From Bradyrhizobium cajani (GTDB taxonomy: Bacteria > Pseudomonadota > Alphaproteobacteria > Rhizobiales > Xanthobacteraceae): a stretch of DNA of 64,000 nt. The first letter of the stretch is position 1, and each line of letters opens with the position of its first letter. Below, piece after piece: positions 7,629 through 15,574 of the stretch. The DNA lies in assembly GCF_009759665.1 (NCBI RefSeq), contig NZ_WQNE01000015.1, positions 1 through 64,000 on the forward strand. Reading direction: 5' to 3'. The notes beneath the pieces were generated by a model. The model made no database searches and was not told the DNA's origin. It saw nothing but the letters and a program-made list of their open reading frames with translations. Both the position numbers and the translations under genes were made by a program.

Positions 7629-9839
7629 TCACCTCGCTAGTCTTCGGCGCGCCCCGGCGCGGCCGAACAGGGTCCGGAACGCACTGACAACGGCGGCGGC
7701 GAACTCGGGATCGTTGATGTTCTTGGGGATTCGAATGAGCTGGCGGTTGCCGGTCTGCCGCACCGTGCGCTCCAGCGCGCGGAACAACGCGGCGTCGGCG
7801 TCCGGATCCCAGAAGGACTGGCCCCGCGCATCAAGCGCGGAGACACCGCCCTCGGGCAGCAGGAAGCGTACCGGACCGTCCATCTGGTTGAGCCGCTCGC
7901 CGAGCCAGCGGCCCATGCGCTCGTTCTCCTCGACTGTGGTCCGCATCAACGTCACCTGCGGATTGTGGACGTGGAATTTGCGGCCGCGGTAGCGCTCCGG
8001 AATGGTCTCGGGCGCGCCGAAATTGACCATGTCGAGCGCGCCGACCGAGCCGACATAGGGCAGGCGGCTGCGAATGATCGCGCCGAGGCGGTCTTCCGTC
8101 GCAGGAAATACGCCGCCCACGAGCAGATCGCAGATCTCGGTCGTGGTGAGGTCGATGACACCGGCAAGCTGGCCGGACTCGACCAGCTTCTCCATCGACC
8201 GTCCGCCGACCCCGGTGGCATGGAAGACCAGGCATTCGAAATCGCCGCGCAAATCGGATGCGATCCTCTGCACCGCCGGCGTGGTGACGCCGAACATGGT
8301 GATGCCGACCGCGGGCAGGCCGCCGGCCTCGCGCGCCGTAGCAGCGCGTGCATCGAGCCGCGCCTTGACCATGCCGGCGAGCGCATTGGCGCCGTTGGCC
8401 AGCACCACGCGCGAGATCGAGTTCAGGCCCTGCACGTCGGTGACCGAGTACATCATCGTGATATCGGCCGGGCCGACATAGGGCCCGACATCGCCCGAGG
8501 CGACGGAGGAGATGATCAGCTTGGGCACGCCGACGGGGAGGGCGCGCATGCCCGGCGCAACCAGCGACGCGGCGCCCGAGCCGCCGGCCGAGATCACGCC
8601 GGCGACATTGCCCTGGCGCCGCAGCCAGTTGGCGAAGGCATCGGCCATCGCCGTCACGGCGGCCCCGCGATCGGGGCCGAACACGGCGGCTCCGCCGCGG
8701 CCATGGTTCAGGGCGATCTCCTGCGCGGAGACATCGCAGGCCGAATGCTTGCCGCTGGTCGAGACGTCGACCAGGCGCGTGCGCAGGCCGCTTGCCGCGA
8801 TGATGTCGCGGATGAAGCGCAGCTCGAGGCCCTTGGTATCGAGCGTGCCGACGACCAGCACGACGGGTGGGCCTGCGGCCTGTGCCGCCACGGGTTCGCG
8901 CTGGCGCCGCACCGTCTCGTCGAGCCGGCTCACCTGCGTCGAGATCGTGCGCGCTGCCACCTCGATGCGGGCGATCGGCACCGGTTGCGACCATCGTGTC
9001 GGGAGCGTCGGGTTGGAGATGTAGATGCGGATCGGTCCGTCGCGGCGCGGCGCCGGCGCAGGCTTGGCTTCGACACCGGACGCAGCGACGTCGATATCCG
9101 GCTCGAGCTCGGCGTGAAGCCCGACGCCGAGCAGGCGCTGCTGCAGCTCGCGGTCGGCGGCCAGGCGCGCGGAATCGATGATGCGGTTGATGCGGCCATT
9201 GACCATGATCGCGACGTTGCGCGAGATCGCGGTGGCGACGCCGATGTTCTGCTCGATCACGAGCACGGACATGTCCTCGTCCTCACCTAACCGCAGCAGC
9301 ATTTCCTCGACCTGCGCGACGATGACGGGCGCGAGGCCTTCGGTCGGCTCGTCCATGATCAACAGATGCGGGTTGGTGAGCAGCGCGCGCGAGATCGCCA
9401 GCATCTGCTGCTCGCCGCCGGAGAGCTGGCCACCACCGTGGTCCTTGCGCTCGGCGAGGCGCGGGAAGGTGTCGTAGATGCGCTCGACGGTCCAGGCGCC
9501 GGAGCGCATGCCGGCGGCAAGCCGCAAATGCTCGTCGACGCTGAGCGAGCGCCACAGGCGACGACCCTGCGGCACGTAGCCGACGCCGAGCCGGGCGATG
9601 TGAGCCGGCGGCCGCCGCGTGATGTCCTCGCCGCGGACGCGGATCGATCCGCCGCTCACCGCCACCAGCCCCATGATCGCCTTGCACAGGGTGGTCTTGC
9701 CCATGCCGTTGCGGCCGACCACGGAGAACACGCCGCTCTCCAAAGTGAGGTCGACGCCTTGCAGGGCGTGCGAATGACCGTAGTAGACGTCGAGGCCGCG
9801 GACCTCGAGCGCGGCGCTGGTGCGGCGGGCCTCATTCAT
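7629..9839 (-). CDS. LivF-type ABC ATPase fused to Tm-1-like (UPF0261) ATP-binding domain
   Basis: 736-residue two-part protein. Residues 1-240 form a complete branched-chain-amino-acid-type ATPase: Walker A GRNGMGKTT, signature LSGGEQQ, Walker B LLIMDEPTEG. After a Pro/Ala/Arg-rich linker (about 245-325), residues 330-736 match UPF0261, including VVGTLDTKGLELRF at its start, SAGGSGAASL and GVTTPAVQRI. The start overlaps LivG by 8 bp. The frame is continuous, so this is a real fusion. The ATPase half should power LivHM import; the UPF0261 half may process or sense the substrate at the membrane (inference). LivF alone is normally about 235 residues. Confidence 0.9.
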   Translation of the reverse strand: MNEARRTSAALEVRGLDVYYGHSHALQGVDLTLESGVFSVVGRNGMGKTTLCKAIMGLVAVSGGSIRVRGEDITRRPPAHIARLGVGYVPQGRRLWRSLSVDEHLRLAAGMRSGAWTVERIYDTFPRLAERKDHGGGQLSGGEQQMLAISRALLTNPHLLIMDEPTEGLAPVIVAQVEEMLLRLGEDEDMSVLVIEQNIGVATAISRNVAIMVNGRINRIIDSARLAADRELQQRLLGVGLHAELEPDIDVAASGVEAKPAPAPRRDGPIRIYISNPTLPTRWSQPVPIARIEVAARTISTQVSRLDETVRRQREPVAAQAAGPPVVLVVGTLDTKGLELRFIRDIIAASGLRTRLVDVSTSGKHSACDVSAQEIALNHGRGGAAVFGPDRGAAVTAMADAFANWLRRQGNVAGVISAGGSGAASLVAPGMRALPVGVPKLIISSVASGDVGPYVGPADITMMYSVTDVQGLNSISRVVLANGANALAGMVKARLDARAATAREAGGLPAVGITMFGVTTPAVQRIASDLRGDFECLVFHATGVGGRSMEKLVESGQLAGVIDLTTTEICDLLVGGVFPATEDRLGAIIRSRLPYVGSVGALDMVNFGAPETIPERYRGRKFHVHNPQVTLMRTTVEENERMGRWLGERLNQMDGPVRFLLPEGGVSALDARGQSFWDPDADAALFRALERTVRQTGNRQLIRIPKNINDPEFAAAVVSAFRTLFGRAGARRRLAR

Positions 9840-10614
9840 GGCCGCCTCCGAGATAGAGCTCCTGCACCTCGGGATCGGACTGGATCTCCTGCGGCAGGCC
9901 TTCCTTGAAGACGCGGCCGTTGTGCATCATCGTGACGCTCTCGACCACGCGCAGCGCCACGTCCATGTCGTGCTCGATGATGATGTAGCCGATATGCGCA
10001 GGCAGCGAGGTCAGGATCTCGATCAGCTCGGCCCGCTCGGTCGGCGACAGGCCCGCGGCCGGTTCGTCGAACAGGACGAAGCGCGGCGCGCCGGCGAGCG
10101 CGAGCGCGATCTCGAGCTGGCGCTGCTGTCCATGCGCGAGCTCGGCCACGCGCTGGTCCTTCACGGCGGCCAGGTGAACGGCCTGCACGAGGTTGTCGGC
10201 CGCATGCATCAGGGCGTCGTTCTGCCCGGGACGCAGGAACGAGAAGCGGCCGCGCGAGACGCCGCGACAGGCGAGATAGACGTTGTCCTGCACGGTGAGG
10301 CCGGGGAACAGCGCCGAGATCTGGTAGGTTCGGCGCAGCCCGCGGCGGATGCGTTCATAGGGCGGGAAGTGCGTGACGTCTTCGCCAAAGAAGCGGATGG
10401 TGCCGGAGGAGGGCGGGAAGTCGCCGGTGATGCAGTTGAACAGCGTGGTCTTGCCGGCGCCGTTCGAGCCGAGCACGGCGCGCCGCTCGCCGGGACGCAC
10501 GGTGATGGTGACGTCGGTCAGGGCCGCCAGCGCACCGAACATGCGCGTCACGCCGCGCAGCTCGAGCGCTGCGGCGGCGCCGACCGCGGAGAGGCGATGG
10601 GCGACGCTATCCAT
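9832..10614 (-). CDS. livG: Branched-chain amino acid-type ABC transporter ATPase, LivG family
   Basis: 260-residue cytoplasmic ATPase. Walker A GSNGAGKTTLF, a signature variant AHGQQRQLEIA, Walker B VLFDEPAAGL, and the LivG-type C-terminal IIEHDMDV switch histidine. Overlaps its neighbours on both sides by 8 bp, so translation of LivM-LivG-LivF is coupled. The family name does not fix the substrate: in rhizobia Liv-type systems import amino acids, aromatic acids or amides. The hydroxylase genes downstream favour an aromatic or N-heterocyclic compound (inference). Confidence 0.92.
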   Translation of the reverse strand: MDSVAHRLSAVGAAAALELRGVTRMFGALAALTDVTITVRPGERRAVLGSNGAGKTTLFNCITGDFPPSSGTIRFFGEDVTHFPPYERIRRGLRRTYQISALFPGLTVQDNVYLACRGVSRGRFSFLRPGQNDALMHAADNLVQAVHLAAVKDQRVAELAHGQQRQLEIALALAGAPRFVLFDEPAAGLSPTERAELIEILTSLPAHIGYIIIEHDMDVALRVVESVTMMHNGRVFKEGLPQEIQSDPEVQELYLGGGHE

Positions 10615-11689
10615 GGCGCCGCCCTCCGCGTGAGGATGGCGCGTTAAGACCCTGACGCTGGCGCCAGCGCTGCCACAGTCCGATGACGCCGTCCGAGGAC
10701 CAGAACACGATGGCGAGAAAGCCGAGCCCGATCAGCAGGCGGAAGCGGTTGCCGTCGAGCCCGAGCCTGACCAGGAAGTCGAGTGCGAAGGTGCGCAGCA
10801 GCACGAAGATCAGCGCGCCGATGAAGGGACCGATCGGGCGGGTGATGCCGCCGACGACGGCGATGATCAGGATGTCGATGCAGGCTCCGACGCTGACCGA
10901 GCCCGGCGAGATCTGGCGGTAGTTCCAGACCTGGAGCACGCCCGCGAGCGCGGCCACGAACGAGGCGAAAGCGTAGGCGGCGACGCGGTGCGCATTGACG
11001 TTGAAGCCGAGCGCGGCCATGCGCCGCGGATTGTCGCGCACGCCCTGAAGGGCAAGGCCGAACGGTGCGCGCGAGAGATATTCGACTGCGAAGTAGCAGA
11101 ACGCGGCGACCGCGAGCACGACATAGTAAAACGGAATGTCGGCGCGCCAGTTCACGCCCCAGAAATGCGGCGTTGCCACGGTGTTGATGCCGGTATGGCC
11201 ATTGAAGATCGCCCAGTTCTGGTTGGTGAAATAGTAGAAGGCCGCGCCGATCGCGAGCGTGATCATGATGGTGTAGATGCCCTCGGTGCGCACCGCCAGC
11301 GCGCCGCCGAGCGTTCCGAAGGCGGTTGCCAGCGTCAGCGCCATCGGGACCGCGAGCCACCATGGCCAGCCGAGGCTGATATTGGTGTTGGCGCTGACGC
11401 CGAACACGGCGACCATGTAGGCCGAGAAGCCCGCGATGGTGAGCTGCATCAGGCTGACCATGCCGCCATAGCCGGCGAGGAACATCAGGCTCAACGCTAT
11501 CGTGCCGAGGATCAGCGTGGTGGCGAAGATCTCGATCAGGAAGAAGCTGTTGGCGATCAGTGGCATGATCAGGAGAATGACCGCGACGATCCAGGCGGCG
11601 GGATTGTTGACCTCGGGCCACGCCCGTGCCGGGCGCTGCGCCATTGTGGCGGGCCGTACGGTAACGCGGGCATCGTGGGCGAGTGACAT
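10607..11689 (-). CDS. livM: ABC transporter permease, LivM family
   Basis: 360-residue inner-membrane permease with about nine hydrophobic segments. LivM signatures include the GYGGMVSLMQ segment near residues 70-80 and the EAA-like cytoplasmic loop GVRDNPRRMAALGFNV, which contacts the ATPases. Start ATG 11689 lies one base from the stop of livH. Partner of LivH, LivG and the LivF fusion. Confidence 0.92.
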   Translation of the reverse strand: MSLAHDARVTVRPATMAQRPARAWPEVNNPAAWIVAVILLIMPLIANSFFLIEIFATTLILGTIALSLMFLAGYGGMVSLMQLTIAGFSAYMVAVFGVSANTNISLGWPWWLAVPMALTLATAFGTLGGALAVRTEGIYTIMITLAIGAAFYYFTNQNWAIFNGHTGINTVATPHFWGVNWRADIPFYYVVLAVAAFCYFAVEYLSRAPFGLALQGVRDNPRRMAALGFNVNAHRVAAYAFASFVAALAGVLQVWNYRQISPGSVSVGACIDILIIAVVGGITRPIGPFIGALIFVLLRTFALDFLVRLGLDGNRFRLLIGLGFLAIVFWSSDGVIGLWQRWRQRQGLNAPSSRGGRRHG

Positions 11690-11690
11690 C

Positions 11691-12701
11691 TCAGCGCCTC
11701 GCCAATAGGCCTTGCGGCCGGATGGCCAGCACCAGCACCATGATCAGGAAGGTCACGACGATGGCGTAGGTCGGGATGTAGACCGAGCCGAGCTGTTCGG
11801 CGAGTCCGATGATGAGCGCGCCGAGCGCGGCACCGGGGATCGAGCCCATGCCGCCGACGATCACGACGACGAGGGACGCGAGCAGGAAGCGGATGTCCTC
11901 GCCGGGCGACAATGACTGGAAGGTGCCGCCGACCACGCCGGCGATGCCGGCAAGCCCCGCGCCGAAGGCGAACACCAGCACGAAGACGAGCTGGATGCGC
12001 ACGCCGGTTGCGGCGAGGATATCGCGATCATCGACGCCGGCGCGGATGATCATGCCGATCCGGGTGCGGTTGAGCGCGAGCCACATGCCGGCGCCGATCA
12101 CGACAGAGGCCGCAAAGATCACGAGGCGCACCAGCGGATATCGGAGATAGACCGGCTCGCCGGAGGATTTGATCGCCGTGATCAGCGGCAGGTCCACGGG
12201 ACCGATCAGCCAGCTCGGCGTCTGGATCTGGTAGAAGTCGCCGCCGCAGGCCCACAGCATGAGGTCGGCGAACACGATCGAAAGCCCGATCGTCACCATG
12301 GTCTGCCGCAGATCCTGTCCCTCCATCCGGCGAAACACGATCACCTGGAGCAGGACGCCGACCATGGCCGTCAGGATGAAGGCGACGATGAAGCTGAGGA
12401 TCCAGGAGCCGGTCGAGGCGCTGATGGCGTAGCCGACATAGCCGCCGAACAGATAGAGCGAGCCGTGCGCGAGGTTGACGTTGCGCATCAGGCCGAAAAT
12501 CAACGTGAAGCCGCTGGCGACGAGGAAGTAGAGGCCGCCGAGGGTGATGCCGTTGAAGACGGCGTTGAGAAAGACGCGCTTGCGGCCGATCGCCTCTTCA
12601 AGGCCCGGCGGCCAGATCGCGAAGATCAGCCAGAGCGCGATGGCAACGGCGATGATGACGATCAGCGCCCAGGCCGGGTGACGTTCGACAAAGCGCGTCA
12701 T
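11691..12701 (-). CDS. livH: ABC transporter permease, LivH family
   Basis: 336-residue permease. Start placed at ATG 12701 (MTRFVERHPAW) after GGTGAG; a 373-residue frame reaches upstream but its extra residues come from the palindromic repeat element and look non-coding. LivH traits: YFLVASGFTLIFGLMRNVNLAHGSLY near the first membrane spans and the coupling loop with GVDDRDILAATGV. First gene of the translationally coupled HMGF set. The hairpin element immediately upstream separates it from the AraC gene. Confidence 0.9.
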   Translation of the reverse strand: MTRFVERHPAWALIVIIAVAIALWLIFAIWPPGLEEAIGRKRVFLNAVFNGITLGGLYFLVASGFTLIFGLMRNVNLAHGSLYLFGGYVGYAISASTGSWILSFIVAFILTAMVGVLLQVIVFRRMEGQDLRQTMVTIGLSIVFADLMLWACGGDFYQIQTPSWLIGPVDLPLITAIKSSGEPVYLRYPLVRLVIFAASVVIGAGMWLALNRTRIGMIIRAGVDDRDILAATGVRIQLVFVLVFAFGAGLAGIAGVVGGTFQSLSPGEDIRFLLASLVVVIVGGMGSIPGAALGALIIGLAEQLGSVYIPTYAIVVTFLIMVLVLAIRPQGLLARR

Positions 12702-12982
12702 GATCTCACCCCGCCCCCGCTTGCGGGGAGAGGTCGCGCTGAAGGCGCTGGTGAGGGGGAGTCTCCGCGAGTCGAACTGCCACCGACTTCGCGGAGACTC
12801 CACCGCACCCAACCCTCTCTCCGCAAGCGGGGCGAGGGGGCATGCAAGCCGTTGCCGGCTGCGAGCCTGCCATGGACGAACGTCCTCCCTGGACTCGCGA
12901 CCCTCTTTCGGGATCGCGTTGCGTCCATCCTAGCGGGGCGGCGAGACCGGTGTTTGATCGTGAGTATCTTTTCGCGCAGCGG
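12702..12982. repeat. Intergenic with large palindrome and paired CCCCGC-TT-GCGGGG elements
   Basis: The segment between AraC and livH is dominated by an inverted structure. Outer arms 12709-12733 and 12813-12840 carry the dispersed element in opposite orientation; inner arms 12757-12774 and 12784-12801 pair as GGAGTCTCCGCGAGTCG against its complement with one unpaired base. RNA from here would fold into a long hairpin, possibly a processing or attenuation site between the regulator and the transporter genes. Short frames across it are repeat-derived. I see no gene in the remainder. Confidence 0.8.
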
Positions 12983-13810
12983 TCAGGCGCGCAAAACCTT
13001 GGCGGCGCGACGATAATCGGTCGGGGCCATCCCGACATTGGCGGCGAAGAAGCGGGTGAAGCCGCTCTGCGAGGAGAAGCCGAGATCGAAGCCGATATCG
13101 GCGATCGGCGCTTCGCTTGCCACCAGCGCTTCGAGCGCCTGTTCCATGATCAGCGTGTTGAGATAGAGGTTCGGCGTGACGCCGGTCTGGACGCGGAACA
13201 GCCGGTAGAAATGCGGCCGAGACAGGCCGGATTCCCGCGCGATAGTATCGAGCTCCACCTCGGCCCCGGGACTCTCCGACATCATCTTGATGCATTTGCG
13301 CACGCGGAAGTCGGTCACGGCGCCGCCGGCGCGCGCATCGCGCGCGATCTCGGCCTGCTGCCAGCTCTCGTCGTAGCAGATGTCGATCAGCCGCCGCAGC
13401 TCGGAATCAAGGCTGGACAACGATGGTGCGCCGCACACGAGCGCAGCGGTCCGCCTGATGTGCTTGTCGAGTGCGGGCGTGCGCCTGAACTGGGTGCGGC
13501 CGAAACGCAGACGGTCGGAGCCGGAGGCGTCCGGCGCAAACCATTCGGCATTGACGTAGAGCACGAAGAAGATCGCGCCGCCGTCGAGATCAGTCGGCAG
13601 GAAGTTGTGCGGCTCCCAGGGATTGACGGCAACGACGGAGGATTCGGTGAGATCGTAGTGTCCGTCGGAAACATCGATGCATGCCGACATCCCGCCGACA
13701 TGGAAGATCAGATGACCTTCACGATGGGCGTGGATATTGAAAGGGCGGTTCAACTGATAAACCGTCGCCCGACCGAACCGGCCATGGAAGACGGCGAGCG
13801 CACGGCTCAT
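12983..13810 (-). CDS. AraC-family transcriptional regulator
   Basis: 275-residue activator-type regulator. The N-terminal half is a cupin-like sensing domain (HEPHNF-like segment near residue 65). The C-terminal 100 residues contain two helix-turn-helix motifs: LDTIARESGLSRPHFYRLFR followed by IADIGFDLGFSSQSGFTRFF, the classical AraC pattern. It lies between the binding-protein gene and the permease genes on the same strand, so it likely controls this uptake and oxidation cluster in response to its substrate. Ligand unknown. Confidence 0.9.
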   Translation of the reverse strand: MSRALAVFHGRFGRATVYQLNRPFNIHAHREGHLIFHVGGMSACIDVSDGHYDLTESSVVAVNPWEPHNFLPTDLDGGAIFFVLYVNAEWFAPDASGSDRLRFGRTQFRRTPALDKHIRRTAALVCGAPSLSSLDSELRRLIDICYDESWQQAEIARDARAGGAVTDFRVRKCIKMMSESPGAEVELDTIARESGLSRPHFYRLFRVQTGVTPNLYLNTLIMEQALEALVASEAPIADIGFDLGFSSQSGFTRFFAANVGMAPTDYRRAAKVLRA

Positions 13811-13934
13811 GCCTTCCCCTCCCGAATGTTCTTGTCTTTTCAGCCAGCGTTCAACAACCGGGAAGAGATTGCAAGAGCGGAGAGCGTCCGCGTCAGCAAG
13901 TCGCTCCCCGGTCCTGCGTTGCTCGTATGATGCG

Positions 13935-15185
13935 TCAGTATTTCTTACATTCCGGCACGGTGCGGCTCGGCAGCCCGATCTTCGAGAACACAGCCGGATC
14001 GTAGCCTAGCGTCTGGTTCACGTTCGGGATCACCTTCACTACCTTGCTGAACAGTGCTCCCTTGCCGTCATCGACGACTTCGGTGACGAAGTTCGTGCCG
14101 ATCGCCTGGCGATTGGAGTCGAGCTTGATCTTGCCGTTCGGCGCATCGAGCTCGATCTTCGCCAGTGCTTCCCTGAACTTCGCCTGATTGTTCGAGAGGT
14201 CGCCATTGACCTGACGCAGTGCGAGGATCAGCGCCATGGTTGAATCATAGTAGTTGGTGGCGAGCAGTGACGGGCTCGGAAAGCGCTTGTTGGGCGGGAA
14301 GGCGTCCTGATAGGCCTTCACGAACTTCTGCCAGCCCGGATCCTCCCAGGTGTCTGCCTGGCCGCTCGCCGCGATGGTGCCAATCAGGGCGTTCTTGGCG
14401 TTGCCCTTTGACGACAGGATGGTCTGGTCGATCATGATGGAACCGCCCATCAGATGCGCCTTGCCGCCGGCCTGCTGGTACTGGTTGAGGAAGTTGACGG
14501 CATCCGCACCGCCAAGCCCGAGATAGATGGCGTCGACATCGTCGGGCAGGGCGGCGATGACGGAGGCGAAATCCTTGGTGCCGAGCGGCACCCATTGCCG
14601 GTTGGTGACCTGTCCGCCGGCGCCGCAGAATTCGAGCACGAGCCCGAACACCTGGGTGTAGATGAAGGAATAGTCCTCGCCGACCGTCGCGATCTTGCGA
14701 TACTTCTTCTCGTCATAGGCGTATTTGCCGAGGCCCACCTGCCACTGCGCGCCGTCCATGTTGTAGCGGAAGAAGTTCGGGGCAGGATCGACATAGGTGG
14801 TTTCCTGCGCGCCGGAGGCCGCATTGATGAAGGTCAGCTCGGGATGGGTCTTGGCGAAGTTCTTCACCGCGATGCCTTCGTCGCCGGAGAGCGGCGAGAG
14901 CAGGATCTGCACCTTGTCCTGCTCGATCAGCTTGCGCACGGCGCGCACGGCCGAATCCGGCGTGGCGTCGGTGGACGCGACGATGAATTCGAGTTCCTTG
15001 TCGCCGACCTTCTTGCCCAGCACGTTGAGCGCCGTCTGATGGCCGCGCATGCCGTCCTCGCCGAGCACCGTATAGGTGCCTTCGAGGGTTGCGGTCACGC
15101 CGACCTTGATCTTTTCCTGGGCGAATGCGGCGCTTGAAAGAAGCAGGCCGCTCAGCGCGATCAGTCCCACACTGCACTTCGACAT
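13935..15185 (-). CDS. Periplasmic substrate-binding protein of Liv-type ABC transporter
   Basis: 416-residue type-I periplasmic binding protein. The N-terminus is a clear Sec signal (MSKCSVGLIALSGLLLSSAAFA, cut before QEKIKVG). The mature part opens with IKVGVTATLEGTYTVLGEDGMRGH, the usual ligand-binding start of LivK/Peripla_BP_6 proteins. It should deliver the substrate to the LivHM permease encoded downstream. It is separated from LivH by the AraC gene and 281 bp of repeat DNA, so expression may be stronger than that of the permease genes. Confidence 0.9.
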   Translation of the reverse strand: MSKCSVGLIALSGLLLSSAAFAQEKIKVGVTATLEGTYTVLGEDGMRGHQTALNVLGKKVGDKELEFIVASTDATPDSAVRAVRKLIEQDKVQILLSPLSGDEGIAVKNFAKTHPELTFINAASGAQETTYVDPAPNFFRYNMDGAQWQVGLGKYAYDEKKYRKIATVGEDYSFIYTQVFGLVLEFCGAGGQVTNRQWVPLGTKDFASVIAALPDDVDAIYLGLGGADAVNFLNQYQQAGGKAHLMGGSIMIDQTILSSKGNAKNALIGTIAASGQADTWEDPGWQKFVKAYQDAFPPNKRFPSPSLLATNYYDSTMALILALRQVNGDLSNNQAKFREALAKIELDAPNGKIKLDSNRQAIGTNFVTEVVDDGKGALFSKVVKVIPNVNQTLGYDPAVFSKIGLPSRTVPECKKY

Positions 15186-15574
15186 TGGACTCCTCCCTGT
15201 TCATTGCTTTGTCGCCGCGCTGAGCCAGCGCGACGCCCGTGGCTCTCGTTAAGGCTCGCGGTTTTGGAGGGAGGCTAACCGAAGTCGGATGCGGTGCACG
15301 CGTCGGCACCTCGTTCGGCTTGACCGGCAGTCTCATTTTTGAATATTGCGCCGCAAATATCTTCGCGGTGCAGCAGGCGGCGGCCGGCCTTCGGAAGCCT
15401 CCGCCCGGTGCCACCAAGAATCTCACATTCTGCCGGCCCTCGGCCGAAACGGCCTGTCGCAGCCCCGGTTCGGCTTCGATCCCGGGTGTCCCCAAAAGGT
15501 AACCTTTACGCCGGTTTAAGCAGTTTTCCGTAGTGGTATGGGGCTGCCGGGCAGGCGCTGGGGGAATTTTTTCG
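15186..15574. other. Divergent intergenic region, no gene seen
   Basis: 389 bp between the binding-protein gene (minus) and the chemotaxis gene (plus). It must carry both promoters. Two plus-strand frames exist (15239-15502, 15339-15533) but lack a ribosome site or family resemblance. No clear operator palindrome was found by eye. Confidence 0.6.

Noticed and set aside
15239..15533. Two short plus-strand frames between the binding-protein and chemotaxis genes
   Set aside because: No ribosome site or recognisable product; probably non-coding.
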